Part shown: positions 31,234 to 40,099 of the stretch, in pieces
Position numbering within the stretch: the first letter of the stretch is position 1
Layout of the letters: each line of letters starts with the position of its first letter
Source of the DNA: Anaerobutyricum faecale
GTDB taxonomy: Bacteria; Bacillota; Clostridia; Lachnospirales; Lachnospiraceae
Length of the DNA stretch: 46,866 nucleotides
Assembly: GCA_019119645.1 (NCBI GenBank)
Contig: DWWR01000008.1
Location: 1 to 46,866 of the forward strand
Direction of reading: 5' to 3'
Made by a program: the position numbers and the translations under genes
The notes under the pieces: model-generated
Told to the model about the DNA's origin: nothing
The model's input: the letters and a program-made list of their open reading frames with translations, nothing else
The model's database searches: none

Positions 31234-32696
31234 GAATAAGGGCAAAAATAGCAGTGCCTCTGTTCATAGGTTCCGCTGTCTTTGGAATGGCGGCGGTTTA
31301 TGCCGGGGAACAGAAACCGGACAATACAAAACTGGTGGCGGCGATTCCTTTTTCCGGCGTCTCGAAAAAAGATATTGCTCTGGTGGAAGATGAGGTCAAT
31401 AAAATTACGGAAGAACAGCTGGGTGTCACAGTGGAGTTCGCTGCCACAGAGAGCTATACAGATCAGGTGAATATGATGCTTTCCGGGGAGGAACAGCTGG
31501 ACGTTATGGCAGTGATGAACGGACAGCTGATAGAGAATTATCTCAATGACCGGCTTTTGCCGCTGGATGATTATCTGGAAGAATACGGGCAGGGAATCAT
31601 AGAGCAAGTGGGAGAAAAAGTCATTCATTGCTGTGATATTAATAATAATCTGTATGGTATCCCCAATAATAAAGATTATGCGGCGGAGAGTAACAGCTAC
31701 ATGATGCGGAAAGATCTTCTGGAAAAGTATCATATCAATCCGGAAAATATAAAAACTATGGAAGATCTGGAACAGGTTTTTGCCGTGATAAAGGAGAAGG
31801 AACCGGATCTAACTGTTTTGCTGCCGGGATACGGGACGATTTTAAGCAACCGTTATTATCTGAATGGAATTTTTCGCCCGGGAGTACATATGGATTATGG
31901 CAGAGAAAAAGAGATTGTGAATCTGTTTGAGACGGAAGAGTATTTTCAGGATCTAAAAACAGTGCGGCGGTGGTATTTGAAAGGATATCTGGACGAGGAG
32001 GTTTTAAGCAGTACGGAATCTGTGCTGAAACGGGTGGAAAAGGGAGAAGTCTTCGCATACACAACTAAAGGAAAACCGAATATTTTAAGTCAGGATGATC
32101 TGCCCGGGGGACCGGAGATGGTCTGTGTTGCGCTGGATCCGCCGTCCATCAGTTATAATGCCATCGCAGATTTTGCTTATGTGATTCCTGAAAATACGGC
32201 GTCTCCTGAAAAAGCCATGGAACTGTTGAATTTGTTTTATACCAATGCGGATGTCATGAACTTGCTGTGTTATGGTGTGGAAGGAATTCATTACAAAAAG
32301 ATGTCAGATGGACATATCACATTTGTGGATGAGAAGAGGGGAAATCCTTTTTTAAATCACGCCTGGAGTAAACCCAATCAATACATTACTTATGTCTGGG
32401 AGGGGACTCCGCTGTCTGTCTGGGAAGAATTGAGACGGTTTAACGAAACGGCCATTCAGGCCTGCGATGTAGGCTTTAATTTTGATATCGGCGAAGTAGA
32501 GACGGAATACGCGGTAGTGGAACAAATTTATAATGAATATAAGGTAATATTGGAAAATGGACTGGTCAATCCGGAGAAAGGACTGACAAAGATGCTTCGG
32601 AAAATGAAAGAAGCCGGAATTGAGGATATTCTTACGGTGGAACGACAGCAGTTTGCGTTGTGGAAACAGAGAAATATTATTGTTTTTCCATCCTGA
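31230..32696 (+). CDS. Extracellular solute-binding protein, TTG start
   Basis: A 488-residue secreted protein with a Sec signal peptide (RAKIAVPLFIGSAVFGMAAVYA) and no lipobox cysteine. The body reads as an ABC-type sugar-binding protein (LDVMAVMNGQLIENYLNDRL, LLPLDDYLEEYGQGI, YGIPNNKD, AYVIPENTASPEKAMELLN). TTG at 31230 overlaps the kinase TGA and follows GAGGAGGAAGG. No ABC permease or ATPase is in the operon. It may therefore act as a sensory co-receptor for YesM rather than in transport, which is inference. Confidence 0.9.
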   Translation: MRIRAKIAVPLFIGSAVFGMAAVYAGEQKPDNTKLVAAIPFSGVSKKDIALVEDEVNKITEEQLGVTVEFAATESYTDQVNMMLSGEEQLDVMAVMNGQLIENYLNDRLLPLDDYLEEYGQGIIEQVGEKVIHCCDINNNLYGIPNNKDYAAESNSYMMRKDLLEKYHINPENIKTMEDLEQVFAVIKEKEPDLTVLLPGYGTILSNRYYLNGIFRPGVHMDYGREKEIVNLFETEEYFQDLKTVRRWYLKGYLDEEVLSSTESVLKRVEKGEVFAYTTKGKPNILSQDDLPGGPEMVCVALDPPSISYNAIADFAYVIPENTASPEKAMELLNLFYTNADVMNLLCYGVEGIHYKKMSDGHITFVDEKRGNPFLNHAWSKPNQYITYVWEGTPLSVWEELRRFNETAIQACDVGFNFDIGEVETEYAVVEQIYNEYKVILENGLVNPEKGLTKMLRKMKEAGIEDILTVERQQFALWKQRNIIVFPS

Positions 32697-32788
32697 CAAT
32701 ACAGTGTTCTTTTATGGCAGGGGGCTTGTTTCATTTTATCTTCCGATTCAATAAAATAGAAGTATCTTATTGAGAAGGAGGACGAAAA

Positions 32789-34942
32789 ATGAGAAGAACG
32801 AAAAGTATGGCTGTTGCGCTTACGGCGGTTTTGACGATTTCCGCTTTTGGAACTTCACTGACACCAGCGAATGTCAATGCAGCTTCCAAGTTAAAAAAGA
32901 TCAAGATGGCTAAGTCGACAGTGACGGTGGAGGTTGGAAAAAAGGTTGCTTTAAAGGCGAAGAAAAAACCAAAAAACGCGCCGGGCAAATTAAAATGGAA
33001 ATCTTCCAACAAAAAGGTGGCAAAAGTCAACAAGAAGGGTGTGGTTACCGGTATTAAACCGGGAACGACGACCATCACGGTAAAGGTAAAAACTAAAGGA
33101 AAGACGGTAAAAGCAAAACGGAAAGTAAAAGTAGTGGCTCCGGCAGCCGTGCCGGCAACGCCAGTTACGCCGACAACGCCGTCAGTTCCGGAAACTTCGG
33201 GAACAGAAAAACAGAATGTTCTGGTAAGTGCTCTGACGGCAGAACAAACGGAGATTACTGTCAATGAAGGGGAAGTGGCAGGTATGGATATCAAGATTGC
33301 TCCATCCAATGCCGATAATAAGACATTACAGTACAGCGTTTCCGATACGGACGTGGCGACTGTCTCCGATGAGGGTGTGATCACAGCCGTAGCGCAGGGA
33401 AGCTGCGTTGTCACAGCGGTTACCACAGACGGCAGCAATAAGAGCGTATCGGTCAACGTGACGGTCACAAAGAAGCAGAGACCGCGGGCCATTGTCACTC
33501 AGGACGGCGAAGTGGATGATATGGATTCTCTGATTCATATGCTGCTTTATGCCAATGAGATTGACATTCAGGGCATCATTCATTCCAGCTCCAACGCCGG
33601 ACACTGGGAAGGTGTGGAAGGCGCTGTGACGCCGGAAGGCGCGAAAGCTCCATACGATCAGCCGTACCGCTGGCCGGGTACCGACTGGATGTATGAATAT
33701 ATTGACGCTTACGCAGAAGTATATTCGAACCTTAAAAAACACGACAGCAGCTATCCGACACCGGAATATCTGCGAAGCGTGACCAAGGTCGGCAATATCG
33801 GATATCCGGGAGAGATAGAGAAATCCACCGACGGTTCGGAGCTTATTAAAAAAGAACTTCTGGAAGACGATGACAGAACCTTATATCTCATGTCCTGGGG
33901 CGGCCCGAATACTATTACCAGAGCTCTTATGGATATTGAAGCAGAATATAAGGATACTCCGCAATGGAATCAGATTAAAAACCATATCGAAGAAAATACA
34001 ATCATCACCGGATGTTTTGAGCAGGATGATACATACAAAGATTATATCGCAGAACATTGGCCGGGAATCGCTTATGTCAATGCGGCACAGATGTCTGCTA
34101 CTGCTTATGGATGGATTAATGCTCCGGAAGATGAAAATAAGGCAACTTACAGAGGAGACTGGATGTACAAGAATCTGGAAAAAGGCCACGGTGCTTTGTT
34201 GGACAAATATGTGACATGGGGTGATGGCACTTATCTGGAAGGAGAATTGCCGGAGAACCAGTTTGGTTCTGATGACAGTCTCATGGATGCAGACACTTTC
34301 CCATCTGGTATTTATGAGCGCTATGACTTTATCTCCGAGGGAGACTCCCCTTGCTGGTATATGCTTATTGACAACGGTCTCAGAGACAAAGGCTCTGTGG
34401 AAGCTTTGATGAATGGCGGTTACAGTGGAAGATATCAGAAGAGTAATAAGGTAAACAGCAAGAATGAACCTTTAAATTACTGGTCTGCTGTCAATGATAC
34501 CTATGATGGTTCCGATGAAAGTCAGACAGGTAAGAGTATTTCCTCCGAGTGGAAATGGGTGGCTTCCATACAGAATGATTTTGCTGCAAGAGCGGACTGG
34601 TGTATTGCAGACAGCTTCGATGAGGCCAACCATGCGCCGAAGGTAGCGGTAACAGAGGGAATCGATATTTCCGCAAGCCGCGGAGAGAAAGTGAAACTTC
34701 ACGCGGTAACGGACGATCCGGACGGCGACTTTGTGACCACAGAGTGGAAAGTATACTCTGAAGCCAGTTCTTATGAAGGTGCATCAGATCTTAAATTAAG
34801 AGGCGCGTCTTCGGATATCGTAAGTTTTACTGTACCGGAAGACGCTGAGAGTGGCAGTACGATTCATCTTCTTGTGAAAGCTTCTGATGATGGAGAGCAT
34901 AATCTGGCGCATTATCAGCAGGTTATTGTCACTGTAAAATAA
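32789..34942 (+). CDS. Large secreted protein with bacterial Ig-like repeats and a DUF1593-type domain
   Basis: A 717-residue exported protein. Signal peptide MAVALTAVLTISAFGTSLTPA with an A-x-A site. Then a Lys-rich Ig-like (Big2) repeat (residues 35-115, VAKVNKKGVVTGIKPGTTTI), a Pro/Thr linker, and a second Big2 repeat (150-225). Residues 230-560 resemble the nucleoside-hydrolase-like DUF1593 family (RAIVTQDGEVDDMDSLIHML, DIQGIIHSSS), followed by a C-terminal beta domain. The Asp-rich EVDDMDS loop is the likely metal-ligand site. It probably acts on extracellular glycans, possibly the ligands sensed by the adjacent YesMN system. The gap is 92 bp with GAGAAGGAGGAC before ATG. Confidence 0.8.
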   Translation: MRRTKSMAVALTAVLTISAFGTSLTPANVNAASKLKKIKMAKSTVTVEVGKKVALKAKKKPKNAPGKLKWKSSNKKVAKVNKKGVVTGIKPGTTTITVKVKTKGKTVKAKRKVKVVAPAAVPATPVTPTTPSVPETSGTEKQNVLVSALTAEQTEITVNEGEVAGMDIKIAPSNADNKTLQYSVSDTDVATVSDEGVITAVAQGSCVVTAVTTDGSNKSVSVNVTVTKKQRPRAIVTQDGEVDDMDSLIHMLLYANEIDIQGIIHSSSNAGHWEGVEGAVTPEGAKAPYDQPYRWPGTDWMYEYIDAYAEVYSNLKKHDSSYPTPEYLRSVTKVGNIGYPGEIEKSTDGSELIKKELLEDDDRTLYLMSWGGPNTITRALMDIEAEYKDTPQWNQIKNHIEENTIITGCFEQDDTYKDYIAEHWPGIAYVNAAQMSATAYGWINAPEDENKATYRGDWMYKNLEKGHGALLDKYVTWGDGTYLEGELPENQFGSDDSLMDADTFPSGIYERYDFISEGDSPCWYMLIDNGLRDKGSVEALMNGGYSGRYQKSNKVNSKNEPLNYWSAVNDTYDGSDESQTGKSISSEWKWVASIQNDFAARADWCIADSFDEANHAPKVAVTEGIDISASRGEKVKLHAVTDDPDGDFVTTEWKVYSEASSYEGASDLKLRGASSDIVSFTVPEDAESGSTIHLLVKASDDGEHNLAHYQQVIVTVK

Positions 34943-34982
34943 GTTTTAAGATAAGTGTTGATTAGTTTCTTTATTAGACATG

Positions 34983-35030
34983 AAAAGCGGCATCGATTTC
35001 GGCTGTTCCGGAATCGATGCCGCTTTTTTG
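34983..35030. terminator. Strong bidirectional terminator
   Basis: A 20-bp stem (34983-35002 with 35008-35027, one wobble) and a five-base loop, with A run before and T run after. It ends both the secreted-protein gene and the minus-strand XRE gene. Confidence 0.95.
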
Positions 35031-35039
35031 CCTGGTCAG

Positions 35040-35300
35040 TCAGGTAGAGGGCTTGTCTTCATCCCACACACTTCTCAAATCGGAAATAAAGGCGAAAGCT
35101 TCTTTATCAGAGAGAACCGCTATGAAGTGACAGACGGTCTGGCCGGAAAAGCCGCATCTGCCATTTTCCTGTTCCAGATAGCAGCGGGGCGCGATATTCA
35201 GCTGTTCTGCCATGCCTTCCTGGGAGAGAGAATGTCGGAGCCGATAATCTAACATGTGTTTGCTGATGAACCGGTTTAATTTTTCATCTGATACTTTCAT
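35040..35300 (-). CDS. Small XRE-type helix-turn-helix protein
   Basis: An 86-residue protein with a Cro/CI-like helix-turn-helix (LDYRLRHSLSQEGMAEQLNI, then APRCYLEQENGRCGFSGQTV). The C-terminus is acidic. It is slightly shorter than most single-domain XRE proteins but looks complete. AAGGAGGCATT precedes ATG at 35300. Target unknown. Confidence 0.78.
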   Translation of the reverse strand: MKVSDEKLNRFISKHMLDYRLRHSLSQEGMAEQLNIAPRCYLEQENGRCGFSGQTVCHFIAVLSDKEAFAFISDLRSVWDEDKPST

Positions 35301-35574
35301 GGAAATGCCTCCTTGATAAAATTTTCCTTTTTTCGACAGGGAACAGGAAAATATTACCTGTAAGGGAAAAGTGGTGCCATGATATACATGTCACTTGATT
35401 ATGAAAAATAAATAATATATATGAATATTAAGTGCGCAAATTAATAATGTAAATACAGATAATGGATATGTAAATATTATAAATATTTAAAGTGAACATA
35501 AAAATATAGCATAAAAAATAAAATGGGAAAGTGTAAAAAATGCATTGGTTAAGAGAAAAAGAGTAAAAAAAATA
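35301..35574. other. AT-rich intergenic region with inverted repeats
   Basis: About 270 bp, very AT-rich, no gene. It holds ATTTTCC/GGAAAAT and ACAGG (35343-35347)/CCTGT (35357-35361) inverted repeats just upstream of the XRE gene, possible operators for it. Confidence 0.4.
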
Positions 35575-35647
<73 letters not shown>

Positions 35648-35765
35648 TTGTCTGAACTGACCTGTCTATTCTACAATATTTCGGAATAAAAATCAATAAT
35701 AAATTTTAGTTTTCCGGCTTCTTTTGAGATAGCCTTCATTCTCCGGGACAGCTTTGTGGGCTGTG

Positions 35766-36158
35766 TCAGGACTTGGACATGCAATCTTTGCACACGCCGC
35801 GGAAAACGATGCTGCATTCAGTGATTTTTCCGTCAAAGTTTTCGTTCAGCTGACCGTACAGGGACGCATCCGGATAATAAGGAAGATCCAGAAGGCATCC
35901 GCATGAATCACAGATAAAATGAGAATGCGGCCTGGCAAGACCATCGAAGCGGTCGGTGCGGTCTTCGCAGGAGATTTTTTTAATTTTTCCGATTTTGGTA
36001 AGAAGAGAAAGATTACGGTATACCGTCCCCAGACTGATGTTGGGAAAGTTCTCTCGTACCTCCATGTAGATTGTGTCAGCCGTCGGATGATCGTGGTGAG
36101 AGAGGACGCACTGCAGAATAGCTTCTCTCTGCCGGCTTTTCTTCATTGGAGCAGTCAT
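35766..36158 (-). CDS. PerR-like Fur-family metal and peroxide regulator
   Basis: A 130-residue Fur-family protein. Residues about 10-75 form the winged helix (PTADTIYMEVRENFPNISLG, TVYRNLSLLTKIGKIK). The regulatory site shows RFDGLARPHSHF with the Asp and two His of PerR, and CDSCG plus CKDC for the structural zinc. I start at ATG 36158, behind AGGAGATGATT. PerR proteins derepress peroxide defences when their iron-bound histidines are oxidised. The Fur/Per box at 36189-36207 sits just upstream, giving autoregulation. Confidence 0.9.
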   Translation of the reverse strand: MTAPMKKSRQREAILQCVLSHHDHPTADTIYMEVRENFPNISLGTVYRNLSLLTKIGKIKKISCEDRTDRFDGLARPHSHFICDSCGCLLDLPYYPDASLYGQLNENFDGKITECSIVFRGVCKDCMSKS

Positions 36159-36188
36159 TATGGAATCATCTCCTCTGTAATTAATAGT

Positions 36189-36207
36189 AATAATCGTTAT
36201 CATTCTC
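36189..36207 (-). promoter_or_regulatory. Fur/Per box upstream of perR
   Basis: On the minus strand GAGAATGATAACGATTATT matches the 19-bp Fur consensus GATAATGATAATCATTATC at 15 positions. It lies 31 bp before the PerR start and contains a near Per-type core. Confidence 0.7.
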
Positions 36208-36329
36208 ATTATATATGAGAGGCAATAAATTTGTCAAGAATGAGAAAGAAAGAGGAAAAGGTGGATTTTTGCGTATTGCGGGAAGAAAATTTTTGTGTTT
36301 TTTTGAGAAGGATACATATAAGAAATAGG

Positions 36330-36358
36330 TTGACAAAGAAAAGTATGAATAGTATACT
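36330..36358 (+). promoter_or_regulatory. Consensus promoter of the acyl carrier protein gene
   Basis: TTGACA (36330-36335), 17-bp spacer and TATACT (36353-36358): a perfect -35 and a near-perfect -10. AAGTAT (36341-36346) and ATACTT (36354-36359) form an inverted repeat covering the -10, a possible operator. Confidence 0.9.
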
Positions 36359-36406
36359 TTGAGCATCGAAAGAAATGTGATTTTAGGAAAAAGGAGATAT
36401 TTTCTG

Positions 36407-36640
36407 ATGTTAGAGAAGATGAAAGAAATTATTGCAGAGCAGCTTGGCGTTGAAGAGGATGAGATTACTCTTGAGACTTCCTTCAAAGAGGATCTGGGAG
36501 CAGATTCCCTGGATCTGTTTGAGTTAACCATGGCTTTGGAAGAAGAATATGACATCGAGATTCCGGCTGAAGAACTGGGCGAGATTGAGACTGTGAACGA
36601 TGTCGTTGAATATCTCAAATCCAAAGGTGTGGAAGAATAA
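36407..36640 (+). CDS. acpP: Acyl carrier protein
   Basis: A 77-residue acidic protein with the phosphopantetheine serine in GADSLDLFEL (Ser at about 37). It carries growing acyl chains in fatty acid synthesis. The 'E-x-x-x-L-E-x-E-x-x-x-x-I' helix (LTMALEEEYDIEIPAEE) is typical. ATG at 36407 follows AAAAGGAGATA. It is a single-gene transcript ending in the terminator at 36671. Confidence 0.93.
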   Translation: MLEKMKEIIAEQLGVEEDEITLETSFKEDLGADSLDLFELTMALEEEYDIEIPAEELGEIETVNDVVEYLKSKGVEE

Positions 36641-36670
36641 GAGTCTGCATGCGATAAGAGACACGGAATG

Positions 36671-36707
36671 GGTATTGAAAGATAACGCATCTTTCAATAC
36701 CTCTTTT
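36671..36707 (+). terminator. Terminator after the acyl carrier protein gene
   Basis: A perfect 13-bp stem, GGTATTGAAAGAT (36671-36683) with ATCTTTCAATACC (36689-36701), then TCTTTTT. Confidence 0.95.
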
Positions 36708-36839
36708 TATGTAACGTGTTTTCTTACATATTAAAGACAAAACAGTCATTTTTATGAAGTTTGAAAAAAGTATTGGAAATTCGATTCATTTCGTTTATAA
36801 TAACTATAAGTGTGCAAATTAATTACAGACAAAATCAGA

Positions 36840-36857
36840 CAGAGCCTTCCGGCTCTG
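36840..36857 (+). promoter_or_regulatory. Small leader hairpin before the MreB-family gene
   Basis: CAGAGCC (36840-36846) pairs with GGCTCTG (36851-36857) around a TTCC loop, 40 bp before the start codon. It probably stabilises the leader mRNA; no terminator tract follows. Confidence 0.4.
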
Positions 36858-36896
36858 CTTCAGATAGACAGGATAAATATAGAAAGGAGATTCCCA

Positions 36897-37880
36897 ATGG
36901 CTACGGATATTGGAATTGATTTAGGTACAGCGAGTATTTTGGTTTATGTAAAAGGCAAAGGTGTTGTGTTAAAAGAGCCTTCTGTAGTTGCTTTTGATGT
37001 AGATACGAGAAAGATTAAGGCAATTGGCGAGGAAGCGAGACTGATGATCGGAAGAACTCCGGGAAATATTGTGGCAGTTCGTCCTTTAAGACAGGGCGTT
37101 ATCAGTGATTATTCCGTGACAGAAAAGATGCTGAAATACTTTGTGCATAAAGCAGTGGGAAAGAGTCTCTTTGGAAGAAAACCAAGAATTTCTGTCTGCG
37201 TGCCGAGCGGCGTTACCGAGGTGGAGAAGAAGGCCGTGGAAGATGCGACCTACGCGGCAGGTGCCAGAGATGTTAAGATCATAGAGGAGCCTGTGGCCGC
37301 AGCCATTGGAGCGGGAATCGACATTGCAAAACCATGCGGTAACATGATCGTGGATATCGGAGGCGGTACCTCAGATATCGCAGTTATTTCTCTGGGCGGC
37401 ACAGTTGTCAGCACCTCCATTAAGGTGGCAGGGGATGACTTTGACGAGGCCATTGTCCGCTATATGAGAAAGAAACACAATCTGTTGATCGGTGACCGTA
37501 CAGCGGAAGACATTAAGATTCAGGTGGGCAGCGCCTATGTACGTGCGGAGGAGGCTTCCATGGAAGTGCGCGGCCGGAATCTTGTGACAGGACTGCCTAA
37601 GACGGTGACCGTAACATCTGAGGAGACCAGAGAGGCACTCAGAGAGGCAACCGCACAGATCGTGGAAGCGGTACACAGTGTGCTGGAGCGTACTCCACCG
37701 GAATTGGCAGCGGATATTTCTGACAGAGGTATTGTGCTGACCGGAGGCGGAAGCATGCTGCAGGGACTGGAACAGCTCATTGAGGAGAAGACCGGAATTA
37801 CGACTATGACAGCTGACGACCCGATGACGGCGGTAGCCATTGGAACTGGTCAGTACATTGAATATCTTGGCGGCAAATAA
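36897..37880 (+). CDS. MreB/Mbl-family actin-like shape protein
   Basis: A 327-residue actin-fold protein: phosphate-1 loop GIDLGTASILVYVKGKG, EEPVAAAIGAGID, NMIVDIGGGTSDIAVISLGG, GDDFDEAI and the adenosine loop VLTGGGSMLQGLEQLI. MreB/Mbl filaments guide cell-wall synthesis. It could be MreB or Mbl; no mreC or mreD follows, which fits a stand-alone Mbl-type gene. ATG at 36897 follows AGAAAGGAG. Confidence 0.93.
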   Translation: MATDIGIDLGTASILVYVKGKGVVLKEPSVVAFDVDTRKIKAIGEEARLMIGRTPGNIVAVRPLRQGVISDYSVTEKMLKYFVHKAVGKSLFGRKPRISVCVPSGVTEVEKKAVEDATYAAGARDVKIIEEPVAAAIGAGIDIAKPCGNMIVDIGGGTSDIAVISLGGTVVSTSIKVAGDDFDEAIVRYMRKKHNLLIGDRTAEDIKIQVGSAYVRAEEASMEVRGRNLVTGLPKTVTVTSEETREALREATAQIVEAVHSVLERTPPELAADISDRGIVLTGGGSMLQGLEQLIEEKTGITTMTADDPMTAVAIGTGQYIEYLGGK

Positions 37881-37882
37881 AG

Positions 37883-40099
37883 ATGGCACATCTGGAAGGT
37901 TATGTAAGCCATATTCGATTTCATAATGAAGAGAATGGATATACCGTTCTGGAACTGGAGACGACCCACGGGGATGAAATCCTCGTGGGAACTTTTCATT
38001 ATATCAATGAAGGGGAATACCTGTCGGTGGAGGCAGAATTTACGGAACATCCGGCCCATGGCCCGCAGTATCAGGTGACTTCTTATCAGGTAAAGGAGCC
38101 CGAAGATAAGGAAGCGATGGAACGATATCTGGGTTCCGGGGCCGTGCGGGGCATCGGACCGGCGCTGGCGGCCCGCATTGTGAAGAAGTTCAAGGGTGAT
38201 ACCTTCCGTATCATCGAAGAAGAGCCGGAAAGGCTGGCGGAGGTCAAGGGGATTTCCTTGCAGAAGGCCATGAATTTTGCTGTACAGTTCCAGGAGAAGC
38301 AGGAAATGCGGCATGCTATGATGTTTCTTTCTGACTACGGCATTGCCAATCATCTGGCTGTCCGTATTTTCGAGGAATATGGCGATAAAATGTACGAAAT
38401 TCTCAAGACGAATCCTTATAAACTGGCGGAAGATATTCACGGTATCGGGTTCCGCATTGCTGATAATATCGCTGCCAGGGCGGGGATTGCGCCGGATTCG
38501 GAACACCGGATCGGTGCGGCGATTCTTTATACCCTGCAGCAGAGCGTCAGTGCCGGACATGTGTATCTGCCCAAAGAGGTTCTCTGCCGCAATACCGGAC
38601 AGATGCTTGGTATGCCGCCGGAATACATCGGCGATCATCTTATGAATCTGGTGATGGATAAGAAGCTGATGATCCGGGTGGTGAATGACGAAGAACATGT
38701 TTATTTGAGTACGTATTATTTTATGGAAAGAAATACAGCGGCCATGCTCCATAATCTGGACCTGAAGTTTCCGGCAGAGGAGGCAGTGCTGACGCGAAGG
38801 ATCGCCTCTCTGGAGGAGGAGACAAAGATTGCCCTTGATGAACTGCAGAAGTCAGCGGTGAAGCAGGCGCTGACGGAAGGCGTTCTCATTGTGACCGGCG
38901 GTCCCGGTACGGGTAAAACCACGACTATCAACCTGATGATCCGATGTTTTGAGGCGGAGGATATGGAGATTGTGCTGGCGGCTCCGACAGGGAGAGCGGC
39001 GAAGAGGATGACAGAAGCCACCGGCTATGAGGCAAAGACTATCCACCGGCTGCTGGAGTTAAACGGAGGTATTGAAGACGGAGATTCCTATCGTTTTGAG
39101 AAGAATGAAGAGAATCCCATCGAAGCGGATGTGATCATTCTCGATGAAATGTCCATGGTGGATATTTCTCTGATGTATTCATTTTTAAAGGCGGTTTTGC
39201 CGGGGACCCGGTTGATTCTGGTGGGAGATTCTAATCAGCTGCCAAGTGTGGGGCCGGGAAATGTGCTGAAGGATATGATCGAGTCCGAAGTGTTTCCGGT
39301 GGTCCGTCTCACAAAGATTTACCGGCAGGAAGCTACCAGCCGGATTGTGCTGAATGCTCACAAGATCAATGAGGGAGAACAGATCGTTCTTGATAACCGA
39401 AACCGGGATTTCTTTTTCTTTGAGAAGAAAGACATTCGTTCCGTGACAGCGGGAGTGATTTATCTGGTGAAGAACCGCCTGCCGGAATATATCGGGGTGG
39501 ATCCTTTTGAGATTCAGGTGCTGACGCCTATGCGAAAAGGGGAGCTGGGCGTGGAACACATGAATCAGGTGCTTCAGTATTATCTGAATCCGGCGTCTCC
39601 GGATAAAGAAGAGAGAGAAGTGCACGCCGGCGTCTTCCGGGAGGGGGACAAGGTGATGCAGATTAAAAATAATTATAAGATCGAATGGAAGATTGTCAAT
39701 GAAAAGGGATTTTCCGTGGAGGAAGGTCTGGGGGTATTTAATGGTGACATGGGCGTTATCCGCAAAATCAATACATTTTCGGAAAAGCTCACAGTGGTTT
39801 TCGATGAGAACCGGCAGGTAGAATATCCATTTTCCAATCTGGATGAACTGGAACTGGCTTACGCCATCACCATCCATAAATCTCAGGGAAGCGAGTACCC
39901 GGCGGTGGTTCTCCCGCTTCTGAGCGGGCCGTCCATTCTGTGCAACAGGAATCTCCTTTATACTGCGGTGACGAGAGCGCAGCGGTGTGTGGCTATTATT
40001 GGACGGCAGACCATGGTAGAGCAAATGATCCGCAATGAATCAGAACAAAAGAGATATACGGGACTCAGAGACTGCCTGAGAGAGGATGTGGGTCTTTAA
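37883..40099 (+). CDS. RecD2/YrrC-type DNA helicase
   Basis: A 738-residue superfamily 1B helicase. N-terminal OB-like region (YVSHIRFHNEENGYTVLELE), helix-hairpin-helix repeats (LGSGAVRGIGPALAARIVKK, NPYKLAEDIHGIGFRIADNI), then Walker A VTGGPGTGKTTT (about residue 340), motif II ILDEMSMVD, motif III LVGDSNQLPSVGPG, RKTKIYRQ-like motif and C-terminal TIHKSQGSEYPAVVLPL. This order is that of RecD2, which unwinds DNA 5'-3' in repair. Only 2 bp separate it from mreB, suggesting co-transcription. It overlaps the convergent comF gene by four bases. Confidence 0.95.
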   Translation: MAHLEGYVSHIRFHNEENGYTVLELETTHGDEILVGTFHYINEGEYLSVEAEFTEHPAHGPQYQVTSYQVKEPEDKEAMERYLGSGAVRGIGPALAARIVKKFKGDTFRIIEEEPERLAEVKGISLQKAMNFAVQFQEKQEMRHAMMFLSDYGIANHLAVRIFEEYGDKMYEILKTNPYKLAEDIHGIGFRIADNIAARAGIAPDSEHRIGAAILYTLQQSVSAGHVYLPKEVLCRNTGQMLGMPPEYIGDHLMNLVMDKKLMIRVVNDEEHVYLSTYYFMERNTAAMLHNLDLKFPAEEAVLTRRIASLEEETKIALDELQKSAVKQALTEGVLIVTGGPGTGKTTTINLMIRCFEAEDMEIVLAAPTGRAAKRMTEATGYEAKTIHRLLELNGGIEDGDSYRFEKNEENPIEADVIILDEMSMVDISLMYSFLKAVLPGTRLILVGDSNQLPSVGPGNVLKDMIESEVFPVVRLTKIYRQEATSRIVLNAHKINEGEQIVLDNRNRDFFFFEKKDIRSVTAGVIYLVKNRLPEYIGVDPFEIQVLTPMRKGELGVEHMNQVLQYYLNPASPDKEEREVHAGVFREGDKVMQIKNNYKIEWKIVNEKGFSVEEGLGVFNGDMGVIRKINTFSEKLTVVFDENRQVEYPFSNLDELELAYAITIHKSQGSEYPAVVLPLLSGPSILCNRNLLYTAVTRAQRCVAIIGRQTMVEQMIRNESEQKRYTGLRDCLREDVGL

